This document shows positions 51,016 through 61,628 of a DNA stretch of 64,000 bases, in pieces (position 1 is the stretch's first letter; the number at the start of each line of letters is the position of its first letter). Below the pieces are notes generated by a model. It saw only the letters and a list, made by a program, of their open reading frames with translations. It made no database searches and was not told the origin of the DNA. The position numbers and the translations under genes were made by a program. Location: assembly GCF_041296385.1 (NCBI RefSeq), contig NC_091022.1:25501967-25565966 (forward strand). The letters run 5' to 3'. Source of the DNA: Aphelocoma coerulescens. Its lineage: Eukaryota; Chordata; Aves; Passeriformes; Corvidae.

Positions 51016-51120
51016 ATTGGAGCATCCCTGATGTCAAGCAACGTGGGCAGTGGTTTATTCATCGGCCTGGCGGGCACTGGAGCAGCTGGGGGCCTTGCTG
51101 TTGGGGGCTTTGAGTGGAAC
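51016..51120 (+). CDS. SLC5A9: SLC5A9 exon 3 (residues 68-102)
   Basis: Acceptor 'tgtgtttcag', donor gtaaga, 35 codons. It encodes the unwound substrate/sodium helix with [14 protein letters not shown], and ends GGFEWN. Asn76 and Glu100 correspond to sugar-contacting Asn78 and Glu102 of human SGLT1. The position of SGLT1 His83 is Leu81, which is also leucine in human SGLT4 and fits a sugar preference different from SGLT1. Glycine and serine around 78-80 belong to the sodium site region. Confidence 0.97.
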
Positions 51121-52961
51121 GTAAGAGTCAGTTCTGCTGTCAACTAAGCATGTCACTGTTTACAAAGGGACTGGGGTTTCTCTCCCAAATCAGGTATTTA
51201 ACAGTATCAGCAGCAACAAGTGCTCAACTCTCAAGAGAGAAGCCTCCAGACATTCTGACAGCCTTGGAAACATGAGATCTTTATTTTAGTTTAAGTGGAA
51301 TTCACTAGAATTATTAGCTCTTTGACCTTCTCAGTGGTACATGGCCTTATTTTTAAGCTTTAGTGTGCACTCATGAAGATTAAAATAAAAGATAATGCTG
51401 GAAATGTGGTTGGATAATCACAGGATTCTGGGTACAGGGAGTTAAAAAAAAAGGCAAAAAGAAGCACTGTGTGCTCCTCTATTCAGTGTAAATCCATGAG
51501 AATCAGCAACACTCTCTTCAGCTGGCAGCTGCCAAAATGTGTCATCTCTGGGGTGAACATCTGTGTGTGAAGGCAAGTCTCATTCTGCCCTGTTGAAGTG
51601 GCCTGGAAAATTGCCACTGACACCACACAGAGCATGAAAAGCAGGCCCTTGGTGTGTGATGCTAATGAAATTTCTCAGCTGATGAGGAGTGAGATTAGTG
51701 CCAGCCTCAGAAGAAGCATCACGCACCTAACTCTGAATCTCTTGCCTACCTCAGCAGAGAGTGTTAATAGTGCCGGGTACTTGCCAAGCACAGGCAGGGC
51801 CCACCAAAAGCTCTTTCCTGGCGTATGTATTCACTGCACTGTTTTTTTCTAGACCATTAAGGTCACCTTTAAATCCTTGGAGAAGAAAACAGAGAGTGTG
51901 TTCAGCCTAGTGCATGTAGGACATAACAATATTGCTGTAGCTAAAGGAAATCTATTCAAGTCACTTTGGAAGCTCATGAAGACAAGATGGTGTTTCAGGG
52001 CAAATCCAGCTTCATGAGTTCAGATTAATTTATTTCAGATTGGAAAGAGAACTTAGATATGCCATTACTCTCTCCCTTTGCCATGGGACATCGCTCAGCT
52101 GGAGGGATCATATGAGCATCTTTCACTGCAGCCAGTCTTTGCCACTGCAGGAGCCACGGCTGTTCTCCTCAATCAGTCACAATCTCTGCTCACAGGAATC
52201 AGTTTCTTTTCTGAAAACTTGAATAACTCATCAAAATAAATGTAATGATGAAAGATAATGGCCTGAGACAACCAGGAGGTGAGGTTTGATAATCCAATGG
52301 CTTTCATTTACCTTTAAGTTCTCCTGTTTGGGCTTGTTGTGGGAATTGTAGAAAAAATACATGATGGGAAATGCCTTTGCACTTTCCAAAAGACTCTTCA
52401 CCTGTGGCAAAGCAACTAAAGTGCCTCTTTATCTACCAGTGACAGGAGCACATCTGTGCCAGCCTGCAAGGAGAACATCCCAGCAGAGTCTTGCTGTTGC
52501 TTATTTTTATGCTCTGCAGGGACAGTCTGCTGCCTCAGCCTCATCACTTGCTAATCAAGCAACAAACAGATGCTCCCATCCTGCTCTGAATCCCTTAACT
52601 CTTCACTGCCACAGCATCAGTGGTTTCAGAGGCCAACAAACACCCTACCATCTTTCAGAGAACTAGAGCAACAGAATACATCACCTTGCTCAAAAGACCA
52701 GGGAATGGAATAGGATGTGACACCCATGACAGAGAAACACAGGGCTCAGGAGGAGAACTTCAAAGGATTCTAATTGAATTGTAATAATTCCACCAGCTGC
52801 TGGCTCATCTTCTGAGCAGGGAGAAAAAGTCAGTCTGCTTCTCAAACACATTGCATGGCACTGTACCTTTCTGCTTTCTTAGGATGGCCACTGAGAGAAC
52901 AGGGGAAAAAGCTGTTCCCTTGTGTTGAATCCTGTGCCTTTATTCTCTGTCTCTTTAACAG
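51121..52961 (+). other. SLC5A9 intron 3
   Basis: 1841 bases, with GT-AG ends. No repeat family or RNA gene was recognised. Confidence 0.8.
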
Positions 52962-53126
52962 GCCACCTGGGCACTGCTGGCTCTTGGCTGGATCTTTGTG
53001 CCTGTTTACATCGCAGCAGGAGTCGTCACCATGCCCGAGTACCTGCAGAAGAGGTTTGGAGGGCAGAGGATACAAATCTACATGTCCGTGCTGTCCCTGA
53101 TTCTCTATATATTCACCAAGATATCC
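52962..53126 (+). CDS. SLC5A9: SLC5A9 exon 4 (residues 103-157)
   Basis: Acceptor 'tctttaacag', donor gtatgt, 55 codons. It encodes a membrane helix ([20 protein letters not shown]), the conserved loop [16 protein letters not shown] found throughout SGLT proteins, and the helix [15 protein letters not shown]. The phase is 0 at both ends. Conservation with human SGLT4 is very high through the exon. Confidence 0.97.
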
Positions 53127-55684
53127 GTATGTATCCAACTGAACACAGCCCTTGTGTCTAGGGCTGGGATAGGGCATCCTGGTACAAGGCAGGGCTGCTC
53201 AGAGAGAGCTCAGATGTCCTTGAAAGGACCAGCTCAGCTCCCAGGAACAGTAGCAGTGTGTTAGTGTGCTGCTCCTGCCTCTGTATTGATCATGGAGACC
53301 TTTCCTAAGAGAGAGGCAGAGCCCTCATTAAACAGCAACACTCAGTGAGAACTTTACAGGGATGTGCAGCTAATTATTAAACAGTGTAAGTACCACAGGC
53401 TGTCTGCCTACTTTTCCTCTTCTATCACATCAAACTTTAGGCAGCAGAGACAGAGGAAGGGCAGCACTACCCCATCTGAATATTTGGCTGGCTGCATCTT
53501 GTAGGGATGAAATTCTCTTAAATTATTGTAAACCTGCTGTTGTTCTTGTAGCTGAGTTTTCAGCATTAGGTATTTTATGGTTGTTCCTCTCTCTTTCTCT
53601 CACTTGTCTTACATAAAAAGGGTACAGTGAAAGGGAGGTAAGTTCTGGCTTAAGACAAAACTCAGCATCTTTTCTGGGTTGCTTGTAGCATTGTACCCTG
53701 CTGGTAACTGAAAACCAGTGTAGCCTGCTGGGTATTTCCCTCTTTTAAATGCCATTCAGAAAGAAACAGAAGTTATGCTCAGATATTTACTAAGAACTAC
53801 CTGTGCCCTTGGAGGGAGAGGAGTGCATTTGAGAGTCCATTACAGGGACTGAAGATGTCAGTCCTTTGTCTTCAGCTGGTTATCCCAAGGTCAGTAGAAG
53901 CCAGTTTTCACTAGACACTGCTGAAGTACTCAGATGTCAAATTGCCTTGGGAGACACTGACTGGAAATAAGACACTCAAGTGGCCTCAAGGTCCTTCTCC
54001 TAGGCTTATTATGTCTCAGGTCCTGGGAGGGACATTAAGAGGAGTTCCAGGCTGGGAGTGTTGGATAGATTTCCTCCTCTAATGGGCAGCTCTTGGTCAT
54101 GTCACCCACTTCTGTCACCTACTGCCTCCAGCTTGGCTCTGCGGGATCAAAGCATTGCCCCTGGTGGCAGAGTGAGTGAGGTCTTTCAAAGAGGCTCTTG
54201 AAACTTCTTTACCTGTGAGGGATAAATGGCAACTGTCTCCTGCAGCAGCCCACAGTGAGCACAGCCACACAGCCAAGGTATGAAGCAGAGCTGTCTTTCA
54301 GAGTGACCTTCAGCAGAGCAGTATTTGCCAGTGCTTTTCAGAGCAGGACCCTGGCCCTCGTCACTGCTGTTTCATCTCAGTGGTTTCTCCTCTGTGCAGC
54401 CAATTCACGCGTGGCTGACGGATGTGGCTGGGGGAGTTTATGGCCATGACAGGTGCTTTCTATTAAGCAGAGCTATTGTTTGTGGAGAGCTCATTTAGCG
54501 GCTGGCTGGACAGCAGGCACTTGGTAACAAGAAGGATTTTTCTCCCTGTGCTTTCTGCCCAAACACAGGTTAACAACCAGGGCACTGCAGAGTCTTCTCA
54601 GCTTGCAAAGAAAACAGAGATCTCAATAAACAGTGTTGTCAGAGGACTGATCCTGCACGGCTACAGAGGTGGTTGTGTTTCCTGCTGGGAAGCCAAACCC
54701 CAGAAAGGGCAGTGATTCCCGTGGTGTTCTGGCTGTGCCTGTTGTGTCTCAGGCTTGCAGAGGTCAGGGGTTGCACTGGCTCCTTGCTTTCCAGGTGCTC
54801 ATTTCAGACACTGCAAACAGAATTCTTGTCCCATCCCTTCTGTCTCCCTTGATAAAGGTCCTCACCTGTATCTCACCCCACACCAGATTTGCAGGTGTCC
54901 TTCTACCTACTTTCCCAACCTAAACATCTCCCATATCACTGCCTGCAATTTTGAATGATGTTATCTGTGTAATTCCAGGTTTCACCAGGTTCTGGTGTCA
55001 CTCTCTCTGCCAGAAGGTCCAAACAAAACAGAGCTGATGGGGGTTTCTGTATTTCTAGTGAGGTCCTCAGCAGGTATAACCTGTTTTTCTGGAGCCACTC
55101 TAATATGCTGAACTGCACAAACAGAAAAGCCACCTGTTGACCTTCTCAGATAAACAAATCATGGTACACGACATCAGTGACTCTTTAGGAGTCTTTCCAA
55201 GAGGGAGTGTCTCTGGACCACGAGGCCATGAAGATGCAGCCCTGGGAAGAATAAGGTCTCTGCTATCTCCCTCTCTTTCCCTCCTGTGTCTGCCTGTGGG
55301 CTCTGCTATCCAGGGATGTCTTCACAGTCACCAAAACGAGTGACAGTTTCCACCAGTGCTTCTCTCTGCCAGGGAGGATTCTATGACATGAAGATGGACT
55401 TTATTTTGATGACTTTTTGGTCCCTTGGTGTAGCACCTTCATCTTCTCCCTCCCTCTCTCCCAGACCCTGAAAGCTCTGACCGGGAGGAAAGTTTTTCCT
55501 TACAGCAGAACAAGGTTCGGAGCCAACAGCCCCAACAGCTCTTCTCCTCCCCTCCCAGTTCACCTTCGTGGTGTCCTCCCCTGTCAATGCTTTCAGCTGC
55601 AGAGGGCTGCAGGCTGCTTTATTAGATTTCACTTGCACGAAGCACAACTAATGCCAGACTGCCCTTGGGTTTTTTTTATTCCAG
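53127..55684 (+). other. SLC5A9 intron 4
   Basis: 2558 bases, the longest complete intron. GT-AG ends, and a long T-rich tract ends in 'ttattccag'. No embedded gene or clear repeat was recognised. Confidence 0.8.
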
Positions 55685-55790
55685 ACAGACATTTTTTCCG
55701 GAGCATTGTTCATCCAAATCTCTTTGGGCTGGAACCTCTACTTGTCCACTGTGGTCTTGCTAGCAGTGACTGCTGTCTACACCATAGCTG
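55685..55790 (+). CDS. SLC5A9: SLC5A9 exon 5 (residues 158-193, last codon split)
   Basis: Acceptor 'ttattccag', donor gtaaat, 106 bases, ending one base into the glycine-193 codon (phase 1). It encodes [20 protein letters not shown] and the following helix up to VTAVYTIAG. It carries the first half of the sodium:solute symporter signature 1, which is completed in exon 6. Confidence 0.96.
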
Positions 55791-56340
55791 GTAAATAGCT
55801 GATTTTAGAGGACACATTATAAGCTGGAGCCTAGGATATAAGTTTCCCATTTCCTACAGAGCAGAAAGAGTATTCAGGTCCTGGTCTGAGGGAGAGATTG
55901 CCCCAGTTGCTGGTAGTACCTGCCCTGTCACTCCCAGCTGGTCTCCCCTCTTTGCCCATGGGAAAGTGGTACGGGGGTAACATCACAGCTTTAGAGGATT
56001 TTTTAACACTGCACAAGGCTCTTGGCTCCCTCTGTGCAGGGTGTTACCACTGCCCATATTTGCTATTTTGTTGCCTTTCTGCAAAATAAGCAACTCTAGC
56101 TGTTAAGTTACTGAGCTGCCTCCAAGTCCTCTCATGAACATGGAAAACCCTTCATGCCATTCCTCATGGGAGGGCTTGTCACAGCTGTGGGCTCCAGGGG
56201 ACCAGCTCAGTGCCAGCTTCTCCCAATGGGTCTGTCCTGAAATCCCAGGGCTGGGGCTAAAGAAAGCTTTTTTCCAGGTGAGGTGCCTGTTTCCCTGTGC
56301 ATGGTGATGCACTGACTGCTGTCTCTGGTTCTCCTGGCAG

Positions 56341-56421
56341 GGGGTTTGACTGCTGTGATTTACACAGACGCGCTGCAGACCCTGATCATGGTGCTGGGAG
56401 CTTTGGTCCTCATGTTCATAG
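56341..56421 (+). CDS. SLC5A9: SLC5A9 exon 6 (residues 193-220)
   Basis: Acceptor 'ctcctggcag', donor gtaagg, 81 bases. It completes signature 1 (YTIAGGLTA) and encodes GGLTAVIYTDALQTLIMVLG and the rest of the helix to LMFIG, which is near-invariant in the family. It starts two bases into a split glycine and ends one base into another. It is separated from exon 5 by a 550-base intron. Confidence 0.96.
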
Positions 56422-57190
56422 GTAAGGGGAACCTGCAGTGGCACCACACAGCAGTTTAGTGGTCCCAAGGCCACTAGACCGTAGCAGGGTGCCTCACTCT
56501 TTCATGTGTGGTGCAGAAATGAGTTTTAACCACTCACAGAAGTGGTGCCAGCACAAGTCTCATTCTCCAGCCATCATACTTGCTTCATCCTTTGCACTGA
56601 CAGTATGGAGGGGAGGCTCTGGGTAACTTCACCTCGCTGGAGTTGCCAAAGAGCTTTGGAACACTGCATTCTCAGAGCCAAATTCAGCTCTCATTAAGCC
56701 CATGTCAATTCAGAGTAATACAGCTGACTTTCGCTGTCGACTTTTGGAGTTACTGTGGGTTCATGTGGGCGTAACTGAGTGTTATAAAAAAATTAAGACC
56801 AACAAGGAAATGAACATCATAAGTCTTTGTTTTAATCCTTGTTGGCAAACAGAACTATCTAAACCAGGTATCTCTTTTTTCATGTTGTACCTTCCTGCTC
56901 TAGCTCTTGGAGGGTGTATAAGTAAAGACTAGATGCTGATGACGTTGCAGGGATTAGGATCATGGAGATTTTCCTGCATTGAACATCTTCCAAAATGTGT
57001 TGTTTAAACCACAAGGACTCTGGGCAAAATCCAGCTGCCTTCTGTAGAAACCTTGACTTCAAAAAGCAAGGGTGGAATGAAAAGTAAAGGAGATAAGAGG
57101 AAGATAAAAGAAAAGCAGTCACGAGACTCAGATAAGATCATAACTTTGCAGGATGCACCAGCCCTTAAATCACTGGCATTTTCTTTACAG

Positions 57191-57396
57191 GATTTGAAAA
57201 AGTTGGTTGGTATGAAGGACTTCAGGAGAAATACAGCACAGCAATACCAAAGATCACAGTCCCAAACACGACCTGCCACCTCCCACGTGCAGATGCCTTC
57301 CATTTGTTCAGGGATCCCATCACAGGAGACATTCCCTGGCCTGGCCTTATATTTGGTCTCTCTGTGCTGGCTCTTTGGTGCTGGTGCACTGACCAG
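57191..57396 (+). CDS. SLC5A9: SLC5A9 exon 7 (residues 220-288)
   Basis: Acceptor 'ttctttacag', donor gtaaat, 206 bases ending in phase 0. It encodes the extracellular loop with an N-glycosylation sequon (Asn245-Thr-Thr) next to [15 protein letters not shown], then [17 protein letters not shown] and CWCTDQ. Cys283-Trp284 occupy the place of Tyr290-Trp291 of SGLT1. The tryptophan is kept and the tyrosine is replaced, as in human SGLT4. The intron before it (56422-57190) is 769 bases and shows nothing else. Confidence 0.97.
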
Positions 57397-58218
57397 GTAA
57401 ATAAAATCTTTCCCTCAGCAGACAAACCACCACAGTGTTATTTTTAGTCCACTCCTTCAGTCTGTGGTTCTGTGAGCTGAAAAATCCCTGTGCCTCAATA
57501 TGCAGGAGTTGCTACCTTTTTTACTGGTCTAGACCAGAATGTCTCACTCCTTCCACCTTCTCAGCAAGCTGCTAATTTTATGCACTTCTTAGTGCAGTAA
57601 GAACAGGTTATTTTCATCCTTCTTTTTCCCACTGTGGGCTGGTGAGTACTGGGTGTCTTCATGCAGTTATCATGACAAGGATATAAAAATGTGAATCTGG
57701 AGCTGGCTCTGCTGTGACCTTGAGTGACCTGCAGACAATATTTCTCCATTCACAGTCCCAGGTGTCTCATGTCCCTTATTCCTTTCCAAGCTACAAACCA
57801 GGAAAGCTGCGTGTGGATCTCAAGACGTGGTGCTTCTGGACTTCCAGATGGGATAATTATGAAACCCCACCACTGAGCTTTTACCAAAACACCCACAGCC
57901 TGCTTCATTCTGTGTCTCTTGCTGCCATACAGCTGCTGTCTCCAGCCTGCAAGGTGGCTTCGTTTCAGTCAAGGGTGAAATTATTCCTGTAAAGGAAATT
58001 TCCACGCTGCCCTCTCCTGTAGCCTGTGGACTGAGCTCTGAGCAGTGGCAGCAGGCTGCAGTCAGCGAGGTGGGAAAGCTGTCCTTGGCATGCAAAACAC
58101 CCTGGGATCCTGTGGGATGAAAGTCATCCATGAGAAGGAGAGACAGAGAGAGAATGGACCCTGCTCTCTCTGTTGTGCTTCTGTTTCATTCTCTGCTCCC
58201 TTTCTGCACTGATTGCAG

Positions 58219-58354
58219 GTAATAGTCCAGAGGTCTCTCTCTGCCAAGAACCTCTCCCATGCCAAAGGTGGATCAGTGCTGGGAGGATATCTGAAAATCT
58301 TCCCTATGTTTTTCATTGTCATGCCAGGAATGATCAGCAGAGCTCTTTACCCAG
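58219..58354 (+). CDS. SLC5A9: SLC5A9 exon 8 (residues 289-334)
   Basis: Acceptor 'tgattgcag', donor gtaagc, 136 bases ending one base into Asp334. It encodes [20 protein letters not shown] and the helix [20 protein letters not shown]. Lys314 aligns with sugar-site Lys321 of SGLT1. Intron 7 (57397-58218, 822 bases) has no recognised element. Confidence 0.97.
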
Positions 58355-59228
58355 GTAAGCCTTCCCATCTTCCTTGACACAGGGCTCCATACCAGCTGTG
58401 AGCACTAATCCCACACAGGTCTGCCAGCACTTTTACATCTTAGAAACTGCTATCCTGCAGGCATGTTCATAGAGATTCCTGTTGCGCCGTGGTCTTCCCA
58501 AGCCCTCCCTCCACCTCCAGTTCTCCCACAGTGGCATAAGCCACCGGGAGTAGCCATAAGGGGCATAATTTGCCATTGGGGTCATTTAGCTCCATGCTGT
58601 GGACATTGCATCCATCTGTCTGTGTGGAGGCAGTCAGTGAAATTAAATTCATGGAGCACTGAGGTTGTCCTTCCGATCTTATGGATTACATCCACTAGGT
58701 ATTTTGGAGAGTTTTAGCAGTCTACCATACAGATTCATTCAGGTCCTGGTGGATTAGGCTAAACGAGCCTCCCTTATATCCCAAGGAGTTTTCATTGCTG
58801 GTGTCCCCAGAGCCTTTCCCTTCCCAGGAAGGATACCTTGGTTAGAAGGACCACTCCCAGAGGAAAGAGCCTTTTTTCCCAGATTTCCTAAATATGAGTA
58901 AGTGAGCCTCCAGCATCCCTGGGAACCCAGCTGACAGGTTCATGGAAACAGTCCAGTTCCCACAAGTGACAAATCATCAAGGATTACAGTTACGCAACAC
59001 CCAGGAGAGTTTTAGCTGTACCCTGAACAGAATTTCAAAACATCATCCCAAAGTTTCACCTCTATTATATGATATAAAATGTTTTTCAGCTCCACTCATT
59101 GTAGCTGTATTCCACCTCTGAATTTATATGAAATTGCACAAGGCATCAGGATTTGTTCCCTTGATCTAAACAGTCTATGGCTCAGTGGGGTTTGCACTGA
59201 CTCCTTGTTGTTCCCCTGTGCTACACAG

Positions 59229-59336
59229 ATGAAGTGGGCTGCGTGGACCCAGACATCTGCAAGAGGGTCTGTGGAGCTGCTGTGGGTTGTTCCAACATTG
59301 CCTACCCCAAACTGGTGATTGAACTCATGCCCGATG
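59229..59336 (+). CDS. SLC5A9: SLC5A9 exon 9 (residues 334-370)
   Basis: Acceptor 'tgctacacag', donor gtgaga, 108 bases. It encodes the cysteine-rich extracellular loop [20 protein letters not shown], then [17 protein letters not shown]. Four cysteines in the loop are kept as in SGLT relatives and probably form disulfides. Intron 8 (58355-59228) is 874 bases, and intron 9 (59337-59517) is only 181 bases. Confidence 0.97.
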
Positions 59337-59517
59337 GTGAGAAACACCCTTGTGGAGCTAGGCTTGAGCCAGGCTGTGCAGGGGGGGATCAGGCTGCCCT
59401 CACCCATCCTCAGCATGTGGAAATCTTACTGCAGATACCAGACAGCAGGATGGAAAAAGCAGTGCTCAGAGGCCCAAGGTCTAGTCCTGATTCCCCTTCT
59501 GTGTTTGGCTCTCACAG

Positions 59518-59668
59518 GGCTCCGGGGCTTGATGATTGCAGTGATGATGGCAGCCCTGATGAGTTCCCTCACCTCCATTTTCAACAGCAGCAGCACCCTC
59601 TTCGTTGTTGACATCTGGCAGCGGGTCCGCAGGCAGGCCTCGGAGCAGGAGCTGATGGTTGTGGGCAG
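59518..59668 (+). CDS. SLC5A9: SLC5A9 exon 10 (residues 370-420)
   Basis: Acceptor 'gctctcacag', 151 bases, ending two bases into Arg420. It encodes [20 protein letters not shown] and [18 protein letters not shown]. The serines at 385-389 correspond to the sodium-2 site serines of SGLT1. The donor is AG|gtcctt, which keeps only the obligatory GT and the preceding AG. No better in-frame donor is nearby, and the join to exon 11 restores the conserved GRVF, so the call stands, but splicing there may be weak. Confidence 0.93.
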
Positions 59669-60715
59669 GTCCTTACATTTATTTATGTCTCGTTCTTCTC
59701 ATCATCTGTTCTGAGTGCAGCATTTACATCCTCCAGGCTGCACTCACTGAGAAAAATCTGGTGCCTGTAATAGAGAGCAGGAGCACAGCTTGGGAAAGAG
59801 CATTGCAATTTCCACCTCCTTCTTGGGTAGATCTGGTCAAGGAGAAACTCTGTGTGTTCCACTGAGCTAAGGAGATAATTGCCCCTCTTCTCTCTAAACT
59901 TATTTTAAATTCTGCTTTAAATGTAACTTTTAGGAAAGCTGAAAGTGCTCTGGAGTCGTTGTCACCAGAGGACTATAAAAACGTGTTATTTTTGTATCAG
60001 ACAGGAGTGATATGTTGCAATTACTTCTTTTTTTTTTTCCCCACGGAAAAGTGCAGAGCTGAGCCTCCCAGCTCTCTGTCTCTGTGGTAAGTTGTAGTGT
60101 CCTTTGCAGACAAGCTTTGGTGCTGCATTATATCAGGGGCATATAAAGTTCTCCTCCAGGCAGGGGAATTTAGGCTGCATTCAGTGTGTTTGTGGAGCTT
60201 TTGCTCTCCAGTCATCAGCATTAAGTTCTAAACTTTGCTGAGGGGTGGCTGAAGGCTGCAGGCAGGCTCACACTTCACCATGGCAGAGTGGTGAGAGGAC
60301 AAGTACCTCTTGCTCAGCAATATGGACAAACCTCTGTGGCACACAGTGCAAAGGTTACTATATTCACCTGAGACCCCAAACACAATTTTAAAAAGTAGCA
60401 AACAAGTTGGAATTTGGCAAGGGCAAGAGATTGAGCACATTACTTGCTTGGAAAGGTGGCAGAAAGATTGCTTCCATGAGCTTCCAGCATCCTCTTTCTG
60501 TCACATCCAAGAGCCAAGGTCATTGAGACCATATCACACTCTAGGACACACCAGGCTCACCACGGGAGAACAATCTTCTCTTTTCCTGTGTACACAAGGA
60601 AAGGTTCTTGAGAGTGATCTGTGGATTTTTTCTCAGGAAATTCTAAGAGCAACTGGGAGTGTGTTTTGTTTAACTCTGCCTACAGAGTTACCACAATTTT
60701 ATCCTTCTCTTTCAG
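59669..60715 (+). other. SLC5A9 intron 10 with weak donor
   Basis: 1047 bases. The donor gtcctt is non-consensus at +3 to +6 and does not fit the minor-spliceosome pattern. The acceptor 'ctctttcag' is strong. A poly-T run lies near 60028-60040. No other element was recognised. Confidence 0.75.
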
Positions 60716-60884
60716 AGTCTTCATCCTCATCCTTGTGGTCATCAGTATTCTCTGGATCCCAATCATTCAATCAGCCAACAGTGGAAAGCTCTTTGACTAC
60801 ATTCAGTCCATAACCAGCTATCTGGCCCCACCAATCACAGCCCTCTTCATCTTGGCAATCTTCTGCAAGAGGATTAATGAGCCT
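60716..60884 (+). CDS. SLC5A9: SLC5A9 exon 11 (residues 420-476)
   Basis: Acceptor 'ctctttcag', donor gtaagt, 169 bases, ending in phase 0. It encodes [20 protein letters not shown], the [19 protein letters not shown] segment and the helix to [10 protein letters not shown]. Gln450 aligns with sugar-site Gln457 of SGLT1. The last residues open sodium:solute symporter signature 2, which is completed by GAFWG in exon 12. Confidence 0.97.
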
Positions 60885-61412
60885 GTAAGTGAAGTGTCAA
60901 CAACCAATTGATACATGTATTTAATTTGAGAAAATAAATAAGTATCTCTGCCCTCAGTACTTAGCCTTTGTAAACTCGGAGCCAGTCCAGCTAAAGTGTG
61001 ACAATTAGACAGCCTTTCCCTGGTGTGCATTAGTGGATCTTAGCCCAGTGTCTAGTGGGTGTGGGTTTGCTTCTAAGAAGTCCCTGCAAGTGCCACTTCT
61101 TGGCAGCCCCGTTTGAAAGCATGAAAGGGAAGTTGTTCTGCCATTTAGGGATGATGTGTCAAAGTCTCATTGGAGGAGTGTTGTTAGGAGGAGATTCTTG
61201 CATTGTTTGTGCTCTATCTGCTCCATGTTCAAGGGCAGAGAGAGAAAATGAGGATTTTTACCTGAAAAAATTCTCCTTTGATGCACCATCACTGTGGATT
61301 TCCATCAGGCATAAGAAGGCTTGGGAAAGAAGGAGAGGACAGGGAGAGGAGAAGGAGAACTACAACCAGAGTTAATTTGCAGTGACCTTTTCTCTGTGCT
61401 TGCCTTTCTCAG

Positions 61413-61628
61413 GGTGCTTTCTGGGGCCTCATGGCTGGGCTTGCTGTGGGTCTGGTTCGGATGATCATGGAGTTTATTTATAGCCCCCCGTCTTGTGGGG
61501 AGGAGGACAGGAGACCAGCTGTGCTAAAGGACTTGCACTACCTCTACTTTGCCCTTATCCTCTGTGCCCTCGCTGCCATTGTCACCGTCCTCATCAGTCT
61601 CTGCACCCCACCAATCCCTGAAGAAAAG
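61413..61628 (+). CDS. SLC5A9: SLC5A9 exon 12 (residues 477-548)
   Basis: Acceptor 'cctttctcag', donor gtaagt, 216 bases, both phases 0. It encodes GAFWGLMAGLAVGLVRMIME, a loop with CGEEDRRPAVLKDLHYLYFA and the helix to SLCTPPIPEEK. The end matches the point where human SGLT4 continues into its long cytoplasmic loop (the LTWWTR region). That next exon was not found in the remaining 2.4 kb. Confidence 0.96.

Noticed and set aside
47671..61628. Alternative identity as SLC5A1, SLC5A10 or SLC5A11
   Set aside because: Exon 2, the [20 protein letters not shown] segment and the [10 protein letters not shown] loop agree best with SLC5A9. The His83-to-Leu and Tyr290-to-Cys pattern also excludes SLC5A1.
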